Shown here piece after piece: positions 41,580 to 49,999 of a DNA stretch of 64,000 nt (positions are counted from its first letter, which is position 1; every line of letters begins with the position of its first letter). The translations under genes were made by a program, and so were the position numbers. Below the pieces are notes generated by a model. That model was not told the origin of the DNA and ran no database searches. It worked only from the letters and a program-made list of their open reading frames with translations. The stretch covers positions 51,688 to 115,687 of the forward strand of contig JBLNDT010000006.1 in assembly GCA_050261915.1 (NCBI GenBank), read 5' to 3'. The DNA is from UBA699 sp050261915 (lineage in GTDB: Bacteria > Bacillota > Clostridia > Clostridiales > Clostridiaceae).

Positions 41580-42689
41580 TATAATTGAATTTATTAGATT
41601 GCAGATGTCTTCACCCGCGTGAGGTTTAGAATATTTTCTGCAGTTTACTTTCATTTTTATAAGTTTATTTTTATCATTAAGGAGCTCTTGGATTATATTG
41701 CTGCAACTATCTATATCAGATATATTAACCGCAAGTCCATGCTTTATAAGAAATTCTGCATTTTTTTCCTCCTGCCCAGGAATAGGAGAAAAAAGTACCA
41801 ATGGAATTCCGCATATTAGAGATTCAGTAATTGTAAGGCCCCCGGGTTTTGTAAGAAGGAGGTCGCAGCACTGCATAAACATATTGACTTTATTTGTAAA
41901 GCCAATAATTTTTGTGTCTTTTGTTGAAGCTTCTTTCAGTTCCTGGAGCTCTGTATATAGTTTTTTATTATTACCAGTTATAACTACAATTTGAATATCT
42001 TCTTCTACTTTTATAAGTTCCTTATAAATTGCCTTTATTTTTCCCATACCAAGACTTCCTCCCATAACAAGTATGGTTGGTATATCTTCGTTTAATCCCA
42101 TTTCCATGAAGGTTTCTTTCTTGTGGTAGGTTTTAAAGAACTCTGGTGCTACAGGTATTCCCAGATTATATATAGTATTTCTTTCTATACCCTTTAACAC
42201 CATATCCTCAACCATATCAGAGTTTGATACAATGTACCCCTCAATATTTGGGTGAAGGCACAATGTATGTGGATAATAATCTGTAATTAAGGATAAACAA
42301 GGTATATCTAGTTTGTTTTTACCTTTTAATATGGAAACCATTTCCGTTGGAAAGGGATGGGTACATATTATTATATCTGGCTCCTCGCCTTCTATAAGGG
42401 GGAGGAGCTTGAAAGTCATAGCTTCATTAAAAATTGAACTGATGGCAGTTGCAATACCATCATCTGTTTCAGAATGGTTGTAGAGCTTTCCGTAAAGTCC
42501 TGGGGAGACCTTTAAACTTTTAAGGTAGCTACCTATTACTACTTTATCAATTATGGGGTTAATATATTTCAGTGTATCCACAATAATAATTTCTGAATCC
42601 TGATTTTTTAGCATTATATGTCTTCTGATGGCTTCTGCGGCATGCTCGTGTCCTCCGCCTGCCGATACAGAAAGAATCATTGCTTTCAT
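41550..42689 (-). CDS. Glycolipid-type glycosyltransferase (MGDG synthase/UgtP-like)
   Basis: A 379-residue GT28 enzyme. The N terminus MILSVSAGGGHEHAAEAI is the monogalactosyldiacylglycerol-synthase signature, and the C-terminal domain has MGGSLGMGKI and the sugar-nucleotide motif TKPGGLTITESLICGIPLVL. Members transfer glucose or galactose to diacylglycerol, making membrane glycolipids or lipoteichoic-acid anchors. The donor cannot be told. Transcribed alone and converging on spoIIR with a four-base overlap. Confidence 0.9.
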   Translation of the reverse strand: MKAMILSVSAGGGHEHAAEAIRRHIMLKNQDSEIIIVDTLKYINPIIDKVVIGSYLKSLKVSPGLYGKLYNHSETDDGIATAISSIFNEAMTFKLLPLIEGEEPDIIICTHPFPTEMVSILKGKNKLDIPCLSLITDYYPHTLCLHPNIEGYIVSNSDMVEDMVLKGIERNTIYNLGIPVAPEFFKTYHKKETFMEMGLNEDIPTILVMGGSLGMGKIKAIYKELIKVEEDIQIVVITGNNKKLYTELQELKEASTKDTKIIGFTNKVNMFMQCCDLLLTKPGGLTITESLICGIPLVLFSPIPGQEEKNAEFLIKHGLAVNISDIDSCSNIIQELLNDKNKLIKMKVNCRKYSKPHAGEDICNLINSIIKKNLKAETC

Positions 42690-42910
42690 TTAATCACCTC
42701 TGATTACGTATGTAATAATATTATATAGAATTAATATTAAATAATAAATGATTTACATGATAATTAATATAAAATTAATAACAAAAAACTAATACATCCT
42801 TTTTATTATATATTAACCACAACATAAAGAAAATATTTATTGAATCAGCGAATAGCAAATATGAAAACTTGAAACAATAATAATAATAAATTCAACAGGA
42901 GGAGGTATTT

Positions 42911-44281
42911 ATGAAAACTGAAAGGAAAAGAATGATATATACTGGGCTGGTCACTCTGATTGTTGTATTTTCAAGTACATTTGCAATTTTGATGACACTG
43001 GAGAGAACTGACTACAGAAATTATCTTCAGTCTGAATACAGTAAAAATATGTATGGGCTAATTGATAATGTTGAAAATATTAGAGTTAACCTTGGAAAGT
43101 CAGCAGTTACAGGCTCTAGAGAGCAAAGTATTGTTGTATTCGAGGAAATATTCAGGAATTCAGCTATGGCTGGTGATAAACTGCATTCCTTGCCTGTTTC
43201 TGAAGAGTTAACAGCAGAAACTTCCAAGTTCTTATCACAAGTAGGGGATTTTTGCTATACTTTAGCGAAAAGTTCATCTGAAGGCAAGGAACTTAAAGAT
43301 GAGGATTATAAGACCATAGAAACTCTTAAGCAGCAGTCCTTTACTTTAGAAAGCTCACTAAAAACTGTCTCAGAGGATATAAACTCAGGGAATGTTAAAT
43401 GGGGTGAAATAAGAAAAAAAGCCTCAGGTGTTTTTGCTATGGGAACAGAAGCAGATATATCTGACAAATTCAAAGGTATACAAAAGCAAGTAGTTCAGTA
43501 TCCTTCCCTTATATATGACGGACCTTTTTCAGACAATGTACTTGAAATTTCTCCAAGGATAAACTCTGAAAAACAGGTATCTGAAAGTGATGCTGAAAAA
43601 GCAGCAAGAACTGCTATAGGAAATGAAAGAATAGAATCAATAGAACTTCAGCCTGAATCTGGAAGTTCTCGTATAGAATCTTATAGATTTATTGCCAGTA
43701 TTAAAGGGAGAACTGATAAAAATGAAAAAATAACCTGCGAAATAAGCAAAAGAGGGGGAAGGGTTGTCTATCTTATTGACAGCAAAGCTCCCATGGAACC
43801 AACCATAGATGTGAATAAGGCTGTAGATATAGGTGCCAGGTATCTAAGCGGCATAGGTTATAAAAATATGAAATCAACCTACACCCTTAATTATGAAAAT
43901 ACTGCTGTTATAAGTTTCGTATATATTAAAGACAATGTGACTATATATCCAGATCAGATTAAACTTAAGGTTTCTTTAGGGGATGGAAGTATAACCGGTA
44001 TAGAGTCAGAAAAGTACCTAATAGCTCACTATGACAATAGAATCATACCAAAACCCCAAATAAGCTCTAATGATGCAAAAAAGAGAGTTGGCAAAAAACT
44101 TAACATTACTTCTGTTAAACTTGCCATTGTGCCATCAGAAGGAAATAAGGAAGTATTGTGCTATGAGTTTACAGGAAATTATAACGGAGATAATTTCATA
44201 GTATATATTAATGCAGAAACTGGTTATGAACAAAAAATAATACAAATTATTAATACTCCAAACGGAGAGCTTACCATTTAG
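42911..44281 (+). CDS. ypeB: Germination protein YpeB
   Basis: Spore protein that stabilises the cortex-lytic enzyme SleB. The 456-residue protein has an N-terminal membrane helix (about 9-28), the YpeB N-terminal domain (YSKNMYGLIDNVENIRVNL, LHSLPVSEE, FLSQVGDFCYTLA) and C-terminal PepSY-type repeats (SESDAEKAARTAIG; SSNDAKKRVGKKL; GYEQKIIQI). In bacilli the gene is next to sleB; here it stands alone. AGGAGGAGG precedes ATG 42911. The 221 bp before it are AT-rich and presumably hold a forespore promoter, which I cannot define. Confidence 0.93.
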   Translation: MKTERKRMIYTGLVTLIVVFSSTFAILMTLERTDYRNYLQSEYSKNMYGLIDNVENIRVNLGKSAVTGSREQSIVVFEEIFRNSAMAGDKLHSLPVSEELTAETSKFLSQVGDFCYTLAKSSSEGKELKDEDYKTIETLKQQSFTLESSLKTVSEDINSGNVKWGEIRKKASGVFAMGTEADISDKFKGIQKQVVQYPSLIYDGPFSDNVLEISPRINSEKQVSESDAEKAARTAIGNERIESIELQPESGSSRIESYRFIASIKGRTDKNEKITCEISKRGGRVVYLIDSKAPMEPTIDVNKAVDIGARYLSGIGYKNMKSTYTLNYENTAVISFVYIKDNVTIYPDQIKLKVSLGDGSITGIESEKYLIAHYDNRIIPKPQISSNDAKKRVGKKLNITSVKLAIVPSEGNKEVLCYEFTGNYNGDNFIVYINAETGYEQKIIQIINTPNGELTI

Positions 44282-44290
44282 ATTCAATAA

Positions 44291-44331
44291 TTAACCATAA
44301 ATCTCTTTGAGTTTGTGGTTAATTATTTTTT
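44291..44331 (+). terminator. ypeB terminator
   Basis: TTAACCATAAA (44291-44301) pairs with TTTGTGGTTAA (44312-44322) with one mismatch or wobble, then a T run. Confidence 0.8.
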
Positions 44332-44405
44332 ATTTGTATTGATAAAATAAAATTATTTGATAAACTATAAGTTGTAATATAAATATGATATAGAAGGTGA
44401 ATAGA

Positions 44406-45386
44406 TTGACTAAGGCGCTGGCAATGATATCAGGTGGACTAGATAGTACACTTGCTGCAAAAATAATAAAAGATCAAGGTATTGAAGTTATAGGATTATG
44501 TTTTAAATCATATTTCTTTGGGCCAAGTAGTGCAATAAGAATGGCAAAGCAAATAGGAATCCATTTAGAAGTTATAGATTTTTCAAAAGAACATTTAGAG
44601 ATGCTGAAAAATCCAAAACATGGTTTTGGAAAAAATATGAATCCGTGCATTGACTGTCATGCAATGATGATGAATTATTCTGGAAAACTACTTGAGGAAT
44701 ATAATGCGGATTTTATTATTACTGGTGAAGTTCTTAATCAGAGACCTATGTCTCAAAATCGTTCTGCTTTGGATGTGGTTAAAAGAGAATCTGGTTTTAG
44801 TGATAAAATATTAAGACCTCTTTGTGCAAAAAATCTTGTTCCAACAAAAATGGAGCTTGAAGGATTAGTAGACAGGGAAAAGCTACTTAATATATCTGGA
44901 AGAAGCAGGAAAATTCAAATGGAACTTGCAGATAAGTGGGGTATAGTAGATTATCCATCACCAGCGGGAGGCTGTAAACTTACTGAGCCTAATTTTGCAA
45001 AAAGGTTAAAGGATTTATTTCAGCATCAGGATTCATTTTCCGAGGATGAAATTGAAATTTTGAAATACGGAAGGCATATGAGAGTTTCTGATAATGCTAA
45101 GATTATTTCAACAAGAACAGGAGAGGAAGTAACTGAAATTAAAAAATATCTTAATGAAAAATATATGGTATTTTTAGCTGAGGATTATAAAGGAACTATG
45201 GTTATATTGGCTGGAAAACCTGAACTTAAGGATATTGAGTTTGCAGCGAAGGTAACAGGGCGATACAGCAAGGGTAAGGATGAGGATGAAATTAAGGTGA
45301 AATATGGAATGTACAAGAAACCTTTTAACAATACCATAAGTGTAAAGCCAGCAACAGATAAGGAAATTGAGCAATATTTAATTTAA
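44406..45386 (+). CDS. PP-loop ATPase (ThiI-like) with NFACT-R-like C-terminal domain
   Basis: A 326-residue protein. The N-terminal part has the ATP pyrophosphatase loop SGGLDSTLAA and the cysteine motif NPCIDCHAMM, typical of tRNA thiolation enzymes (MnmA/ThiI type), followed by RPLCAKNLVPTKMELEGLV. The C-terminal ~110 residues (GRHMRVSDNAKIIS, FAAKVTGRYSKGKDEDEIKVKYG) resemble the NFACT-R (DUF814) RNA-associated domain. Literature I recall mentions ThiI-like PP-loop proteins fused to NFACT-R. A role in tRNA modification is therefore likely but the target is unknown. TTG 44406 fits AGAAGGTG; a GTG at 44397 lies inside that site. Confidence 0.75.
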   Translation: MTKALAMISGGLDSTLAAKIIKDQGIEVIGLCFKSYFFGPSSAIRMAKQIGIHLEVIDFSKEHLEMLKNPKHGFGKNMNPCIDCHAMMMNYSGKLLEEYNADFIITGEVLNQRPMSQNRSALDVVKRESGFSDKILRPLCAKNLVPTKMELEGLVDREKLLNISGRSRKIQMELADKWGIVDYPSPAGGCKLTEPNFAKRLKDLFQHQDSFSEDEIEILKYGRHMRVSDNAKIISTRTGEEVTEIKKYLNEKYMVFLAEDYKGTMVILAGKPELKDIEFAAKVTGRYSKGKDEDEIKVKYGMYKKPFNNTISVKPATDKEIEQYLI

Positions 45387-45396
45387 GGAGAAGGTT

Positions 45397-45813
45397 ATGA
45401 AGAAAAAAGCTATTATTTCAGTATCAAGTAGACAGATTGGAGACGATGAAGATATAGAAGTGGTAACACCGGGAGTATTTTATAATGAAAATGGAGAATT
45501 TTGTGCAGAGTATGCTGAAACTGAAATATCCGGCATGGAAGGAACCACTACAACTTTAAAAATAAATCCAGAAAAATTTTCTTTAATAAGATCCGGCAGC
45601 ACTAATGCAAAAATGGATTTTGACAAGAAGGCAGATAGTGTATCCATGTACAACACCCCATATGGAACATTAGAACTTAGAATTGAAACAAAGAAACTTG
45701 ATATAAGTGTTGGAGAAAAAGGAGGAGATATTTACATAAAATATCTGCTCAGTGTATTAGGTCAGGAACCACTAGACACAACCCTTAAAATAAACATTAA
45801 GACACAGGAATAA
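45397..45813 (+). CDS. DUF1934 beta-barrel protein (YwiB-like)
   Basis: A 138-residue protein of the DUF1934 family, predicted to form a small lipocalin-like beta-barrel in the cytoplasm (FYNENGEFCAEYAETEISGMEG, FSLIRSG, MYNTPYGTLELRIETKKL, IKYLLSVLGQE). The gene is 10 bp after the PP-loop gene, behind AAGGAGAAGG, so the two are co-transcribed. In B. subtilis ywiB lies near argS and pyrG-type housekeeping genes; function is not known. Confidence 0.88.
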   Translation: MKKKAIISVSSRQIGDDEDIEVVTPGVFYNENGEFCAEYAETEISGMEGTTTTLKINPEKFSLIRSGSTNAKMDFDKKADSVSMYNTPYGTLELRIETKKLDISVGEKGGDIYIKYLLSVLGQEPLDTTLKINIKTQE

Positions 45814-45830
45814 ATTCCTGTGTCTTTTAT
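45801..45830 (+). terminator. Terminator after the DUF1934 gene
   Basis: A 10-bp perfect stem GACACAGGAA/TTCCTGTGTC covering the stop codon, then TTTTAT. Confidence 0.88.
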
Positions 45831-45991
45831 ATTAAAAAAATTGTAGATAAAATTATAAATTTGTGGTATTATAAATAGTATGTTTTTAAACACAATTATA
45901 GCATTATAATAATTGAGGGTAATTTCTATTGTAAGCTATTATGATACTTTTGTCAACAAAATAAATAAAATTTTTGAAGGGTGGGTAATGC

Positions 45992-47596
45992 ATGAGCACA
46001 AAGTACATATTTGTTACAGGGGGAGTTGTTTCATCCTTAGGAAAAGGAATTACAGCAGCATCCCTTGGCAGACTACTAAAGAATAGAGGTCTTAAGGTTT
46101 CAATCGAAAAATTTGACCCTTACATAAATGTTGACCCGGGAACTATGAGTCCATATCAGCATGGGGAGGTTTTTGTAACTGATGATGGAGCTGAAACTGA
46201 TCTTGACTTAGGACATTATGAAAGGTTTATAGATGAAAATTTAAGCCAAAACTGCAATGTAACCACTGGAAGAATATATTGGTCTGTTATATCAAAGGAA
46301 AGAAAGGGAGATTATCTGGGAGGAACTGTTCAGGTAATACCACATATAACTAATGAAATAAAATCCAGAGTTTATAAGGTTGCTAAAGAAAGAGAAGTTG
46401 ATGTGGTAATAACCGAAATAGGCGGTACTATCGGGGATATTGAATCACTTCCATTTCTAGAAGCAATAAGACAGATAAGATATGATGTGGGACAGGACAA
46501 TGTATGTTTTATCCATGTAACTTTAGTGCCTTACCTTGGAAAATCAGGTGAATTGAAAACAAAGCCAACCCAGCATTCAGTTAAAGAGCTCAGAGGAATC
46601 GGTATTCAGCCGGATATAATAGTATGCAGAAGTGAAAAGCCCCTGTCAGATGATATGAAGAGCAAAATAGGACTATTCTGCAACGTGGATAAAGCTGCAG
46701 TAATTCAAAATCTTGATGCTGAAAATCTTTATGAAGTTCCGCTAATGCTTAATAAAGAAGGCCTTGACTCACTGGTTTGTAAAAAACTTGCATTAAACTG
46801 CAACCATAGTGATAATTCAGAATGGGAAAAGATGGTTCATGATATTAAAAATTTAAAAAACAATGTAACTATTGGATTGGTAGGAAAATATGTGGAACTT
46901 CATGATGCTTATATTTCCGTGGTGGAAGCTTTAAATCATGGAGGTTATGCCAATGATGCTGCTGTAAAGGTAAAGTGGATTAATGCTGTGGATATAACGA
47001 AAGAAAATGCCTTTGAATATTTACAGGATGTTGATGGTATTCTTGTTCCAGGAGGTTTTGGAGACAGAGGAATAGAAGGTAAGATTGAGGCAATCAGGTA
47101 TGCAAGAGAAAACAAAAAGCCTTTCTTTGGAATATGCCTTGGAATGCAGTGTGCAGTAATAGAATATTCAAGAAATGTTTTAGGCTTTGAAGGTGCACAT
47201 AGTTCTGAAATAAATCCAGATACAAAATATCCTGTAATTGATCTAATGCCAGACCAAAAAGATGTTTATGAAAAAGGCGGCACTATGAGACTTGGTTTAT
47301 ATCCTTGTGTGCTTAAATCAGATACTAATGCTGAGACGGCATATGACAGTGAAATAATATATGAAAGACATAGACATAGGTATGAGTTTAACAATGAATA
47401 TAGAAAGCAGCTTGAAGAAGCTGGTCTGATAATTTCAGGTACAAGCCCTGACTCAAGGCTTGTTGAAATAGTTGAAATAAAGGAGAATCCATGGTTTGTA
47501 GGAGTTCAGTTCCACCCTGAATTGAAATCAAGACCAAACAGACCACATCAGCTTTTTAAAGATTTTATTAAAGCATCACTTGAAAATAGTAAGTAA
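45992..47596 (+). CDS. pyrG: CTP synthase
   Basis: Converts UTP to CTP with ATP and glutamine. The 534-residue protein has the synthetase domain (KYIFVTGGVVSSLGKGITAA, with GKGITAAS as the nucleotide loop; YINVDPGTMSPYQHGE) and a class I glutamine amidotransferase domain from about 290, with nucleophile Cys382 in FFGICLGMQCAV and the partner His-Glu in FHPELKS. ATG 45992 lies behind AAGGGTGGG. The 178 bp before it are AT-rich and could hold a reiterative-transcription control as in B. subtilis, but I see no clear GGGC start. Confidence 0.98.
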   Translation: MSTKYIFVTGGVVSSLGKGITAASLGRLLKNRGLKVSIEKFDPYINVDPGTMSPYQHGEVFVTDDGAETDLDLGHYERFIDENLSQNCNVTTGRIYWSVISKERKGDYLGGTVQVIPHITNEIKSRVYKVAKEREVDVVITEIGGTIGDIESLPFLEAIRQIRYDVGQDNVCFIHVTLVPYLGKSGELKTKPTQHSVKELRGIGIQPDIIVCRSEKPLSDDMKSKIGLFCNVDKAAVIQNLDAENLYEVPLMLNKEGLDSLVCKKLALNCNHSDNSEWEKMVHDIKNLKNNVTIGLVGKYVELHDAYISVVEALNHGGYANDAAVKVKWINAVDITKENAFEYLQDVDGILVPGGFGDRGIEGKIEAIRYARENKKPFFGICLGMQCAVIEYSRNVLGFEGAHSSEINPDTKYPVIDLMPDQKDVYEKGGTMRLGLYPCVLKSDTNAETAYDSEIIYERHRHRYEFNNEYRKQLEEAGLIISGTSPDSRLVEIVEIKENPWFVGVQFHPELKSRPNRPHQLFKDFIKASLENSK

Positions 47597-47599
47597 CTT

Positions 47600-47629
47600 A
47601 ATGGTCAGGATTAATTCCTGGCCATTTTC
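47600..47629 (+). terminator. pyrG terminator
   Basis: ATGGTCAGGA (47601-47610) pairs with TCCTGGCCAT (47616-47625) with one G-U, then T. Confidence 0.8.
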
Positions 47630-47666
47630 AATTGTCGAATGAAAAAAATTATTTTCATGAAGGAAT

Positions 47667-47694
47667 TTGACGATTTTTATAGAAATATTATATA
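47667..47694 (+). promoter_or_regulatory. Predicted promoter of the small zinc-ribbon-like gene
   Basis: TTGACG (47667-47672), 16-base spacer, TATATA (47689-47694), 17 bases before the ATG at 47711. It lies inside the longer frame that opens at 47639, supporting the later start. Confidence 0.55.
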
Positions 47695-47710
47695 CAAGGT
47701 GGTGAGAAAA

Positions 47711-48055
47711 ATGATATTGAAAACAGTGAAAACTATAGCTTTAAAAAACAGCAATGGTGGTTATGATATAAAAAATATTTCTATATTCAGGGCTGAGGAT
47801 TTCAATGTTTGTTTTTCTTTAACACATTCAAAATCCTGCAAAGGAAAGAAAGTTATAATAAAAGTAAAATGCCCTTTGTGCGGAAACGACCACAGCTATA
47901 CCTACTGCACTTCTGATTTTATAAGACGTGATTTAATAATAGGGGGCTGCGAAATAATGGGAACACCTTTATTTTATCTTGGTGATGAGAATAAGGTTAA
48001 AGATAAAATAAACAGGATAAACAAATATGAAAAAAAGATATATGCTTATATTTAG
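47711..48055 (+). CDS. Uncharacterised small protein with CxxC motif
   Basis: A 114-residue protein I do not recognise. It has CPLCGNDHSYTYC, a possible zinc-binding or redox cysteine cluster (Cys-x2-Cys plus later Cys), an earlier cysteine in CFSLTHSKSCKGK, and a lysine-rich tail. It starts at ATG 47711 behind AAGGTGGTGAG; an upstream in-frame ATG at 47639 would read through the promoter. It lies between pyrG and rho with its own terminator, so it is an independent gene. A cytoplasmic location is expected; no membrane helix is seen. Confidence 0.6.
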   Translation: MILKTVKTIALKNSNGGYDIKNISIFRAEDFNVCFSLTHSKSCKGKKVIIKVKCPLCGNDHSYTYCTSDFIRRDLIIGGCEIMGTPLFYLGDENKVKDKINRINKYEKKIYAYI

Positions 48056-48084
48056 GAATAAAACGTGGCTTTTATTCCTTTTTA
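48054..48084 (+). terminator. Terminator after the small CxxC protein gene
   Basis: A 10-bp perfect stem AGGAATAAAA/TTTTATTCCT, loop CGTGGC, then TTTTTAT. Confidence 0.9.
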
Positions 48085-48196
48085 TTTGCTTTTTTTTTAT
48101 TGATATTATAGAATGATATATAATCTTAAATGCATTTCGAAAAATTTTCATTTAAATAAATTCCCAAATAAAATAATTTAATAAGGAGAGGTGTTG

Positions 48197-49582
48197 TTGT
48201 TTTTGAACAAAGATTTAGAATCTATGACCATTGTGGAACTCAGAAATGCCGCAAAGGAACTAGATGTTAAAAGCATTTCTAAATATAAAAAGGCTGAGCT
48301 AATTGAAGAAATAAAAAAGGTATCCCCTGCATTTATTGAAAAAGAGGGTATAATATTAAGAGAAAAAATAAGCCAAAAACCCGAAGAGGAATTGAAAGAT
48401 GAATCGGAAGAGAAAAAAGAAAAATTCAAAGTTATGGTAAATGAATCTGGAAGTGCCAAGGGAGTTCTAGAGATTATTGAAAACAATAATTATGGCTTCT
48501 TAAGGGGAACAAATTATTTAACAAGTCCGGATGATATTTATGTTTCTCCTTCTCAAATAAGAAGATTTAACTTAAAAACCGGAGATGAGGTTGAGGGTAA
48601 GGTAAGGACTCCAAAAGAAGGCGAAAAGTTTAAAGCCTTACTTTATGTTGAAAGAGTAAATGGAGAAAATCCAGAACGAGCTGTGGGCAGAAAACCATTT
48701 GAAACTTTGGTTCCAATATACCCTGATGAAAGGATAATCCTTGAAACTGAAAATGGTGAATTATCCATGAGGATGATGGATATTATATCACCTATTGGTA
48801 AGGGACAAAGAGGAATAATTGTCGCACCTCCAAAAGCTGGGAAAACAACTTTATTAAAGCAAATAGCTCAAAGTATTTCTAAAAACTGCAAGGATGTAAA
48901 ACTTATTGTTGTGCTTATTGATGAAAGACCTGAAGAGGTTACGGATATGCAGAGGTCAATAAGCGGGGAGGTTATCTATTCAACCTTCGATGAGGAACCG
49001 GATCATCACACAAAGGTAGCATACATGGTCCTTGAAAGGGCAAAAAGAATGGTGGAACAAGGTCAGGATGTAGTAATACTTTTAGACAGCATTACAAGAC
49101 TTTCTAGAGCATACAACCTTACAATTACTCCAACAGGAAGAACATTATCAGGAGGATTGGACCCTGGAGCTTTGATTATGCCTAAGAAATTTTTTGGAGC
49201 TGCAAGAAATATAGAAAATGGTGGAAGTCTAACAATACTGGCTACTGCTCTAGTAGAAACAGGAAGCAGAATGGATGACATGATATTTGAGGAATTTAAA
49301 GGTACAGGTAATATGGAGGTTCATTTAAACAGAAGGCTTCAGGAAAGAAGAATTTTCCCTGCAATTGACATATATAAATCAGGAACTAGAAGAGACGACT
49401 TGCTTTACAATGGTCAATCTGAAAAGGATGCTGCATTTAATATTAGAAAGCTTCTTTACACTGATAATGTTGAAAATGTAACAGAGCAGCTTATAGGTTT
49501 TCTTTCTAAGTCAAAAAACAATGGGGAACTCATTGAAATATTAAGTAAGATTCAAATTAAGAAAAATCAAAATAACAGGTAA
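48197..49582 (+). CDS. rho: Transcription termination factor Rho
   Basis: Hexameric RNA helicase that ends transcription. The 461-residue protein has the Rho N-terminal SAP-like domain (TIVELRNAAKELDV), the RNA-binding cold-shock-like domain (GVLEIIENNNYGFLRG, YLTSPDDIYVSPSQIRRF) and the ATPase with Walker A PPKAGKTTLLKQIA, Walker B VVILLDSITRLSRAYN, and the Q-loop/R-loop (GGLDPGALIMPKKFFGAARN). Several start codons (GTG 48191, TTG 48194/48197/48203) lie close together; TTG 48197 gives the best spacing from GGAGAGG, but 48203 is possible. Confidence 0.96.
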   Translation: MFLNKDLESMTIVELRNAAKELDVKSISKYKKAELIEEIKKVSPAFIEKEGIILREKISQKPEEELKDESEEKKEKFKVMVNESGSAKGVLEIIENNNYGFLRGTNYLTSPDDIYVSPSQIRRFNLKTGDEVEGKVRTPKEGEKFKALLYVERVNGENPERAVGRKPFETLVPIYPDERIILETENGELSMRMMDIISPIGKGQRGIIVAPPKAGKTTLLKQIAQSISKNCKDVKLIVVLIDERPEEVTDMQRSISGEVIYSTFDEEPDHHTKVAYMVLERAKRMVEQGQDVVILLDSITRLSRAYNLTITPTGRTLSGGLDPGALIMPKKFFGAARNIENGGSLTILATALVETGSRMDDMIFEEFKGTGNMEVHLNRRLQERRIFPAIDIYKSGTRRDDLLYNGQSEKDAAFNIRKLLYTDNVENVTEQLIGFLSKSKNNGELIEILSKIQIKKNQNNR

Positions 49583-49585
49583 AGT

Positions 49586-49618
49586 AAAAAACCCATTCTT
49601 GATTCAAGAATGGGTTTT
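49586..49618. terminator. Bidirectional terminator between rho and rpmE
   Basis: A 14-bp stem (AAAACCCATTCTTG with CAAGAATGGGTTTT) that has A and T runs on opposite sides, so it serves both converging genes. Confidence 0.88.
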
Positions 49619-49633
49619 GGTAAACACGCAATA

Positions 49634-49846
49634 TTATTCTTCGTTGCTTATGTTGAATTTCTTCATAAACTTTTCTACTCTTCCGCCTACGTCAACGATC
49701 TTCTGTTTACCAGTGAAGAATGGGTGGCATTTTGAACATATTTCCACTTTAAGTTCTTTTTCTATTGAACCAGTTGTAAAAGTGTTTCCACATGCACACT
49801 TAACTATCGTATCATGATAGTACTCAGGATGTATGCCTTCTCTCAT
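49634..49846 (-). CDS. rpmE: 50S ribosomal protein L31
   Basis: A 70-residue ribosomal protein, MREGIHPEYYHDTIVKC onward. It is the zinc-containing (C+) form, with cysteines in CACG and CSKCHPFFTG. The start is set at ATG 49846, behind GAAAGAGGTG; the frame opens 18 bases earlier. In rich zinc conditions the C+ form is used; the C- paralogue is not in this window. Confidence 0.96.
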   Translation of the reverse strand: MREGIHPEYYHDTIVKCACGNTFTTGSIEKELKVEICSKCHPFFTGKQKIVDVGGRVEKFMKKFNISNEE

Positions 49847-49895
49847 ATTTTTCACCTCTTTCAAGTTTGCAGCTTACTGCAATTATAACTTCTAA

Positions 49896-49924
49896 ATTAT
49901 ATCACAGTAAATATATGTAGTCAA
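49896..49924 (-). promoter_or_regulatory. rpmE promoter
   Basis: On the minus strand, TTGACT (49924-49919), a 17-base spacer and a perfect TATAAT (49901-49896), about 50 bp before the rpmE ATG. Confidence 0.85.
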
Positions 49925-49999
49925 ATTAATTATCTTCTTTATTATAATTGTTTAATTTGATAAAATGAATCTGTACTATATAGAATTTGAGGTGTAAAA

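Noticed and set aside
45814..45991. pyrG attenuator of the B. subtilis type
   Set aside because: I could not find the GGGC start or a terminator hairpin with the needed C residues in the pyrG leader.
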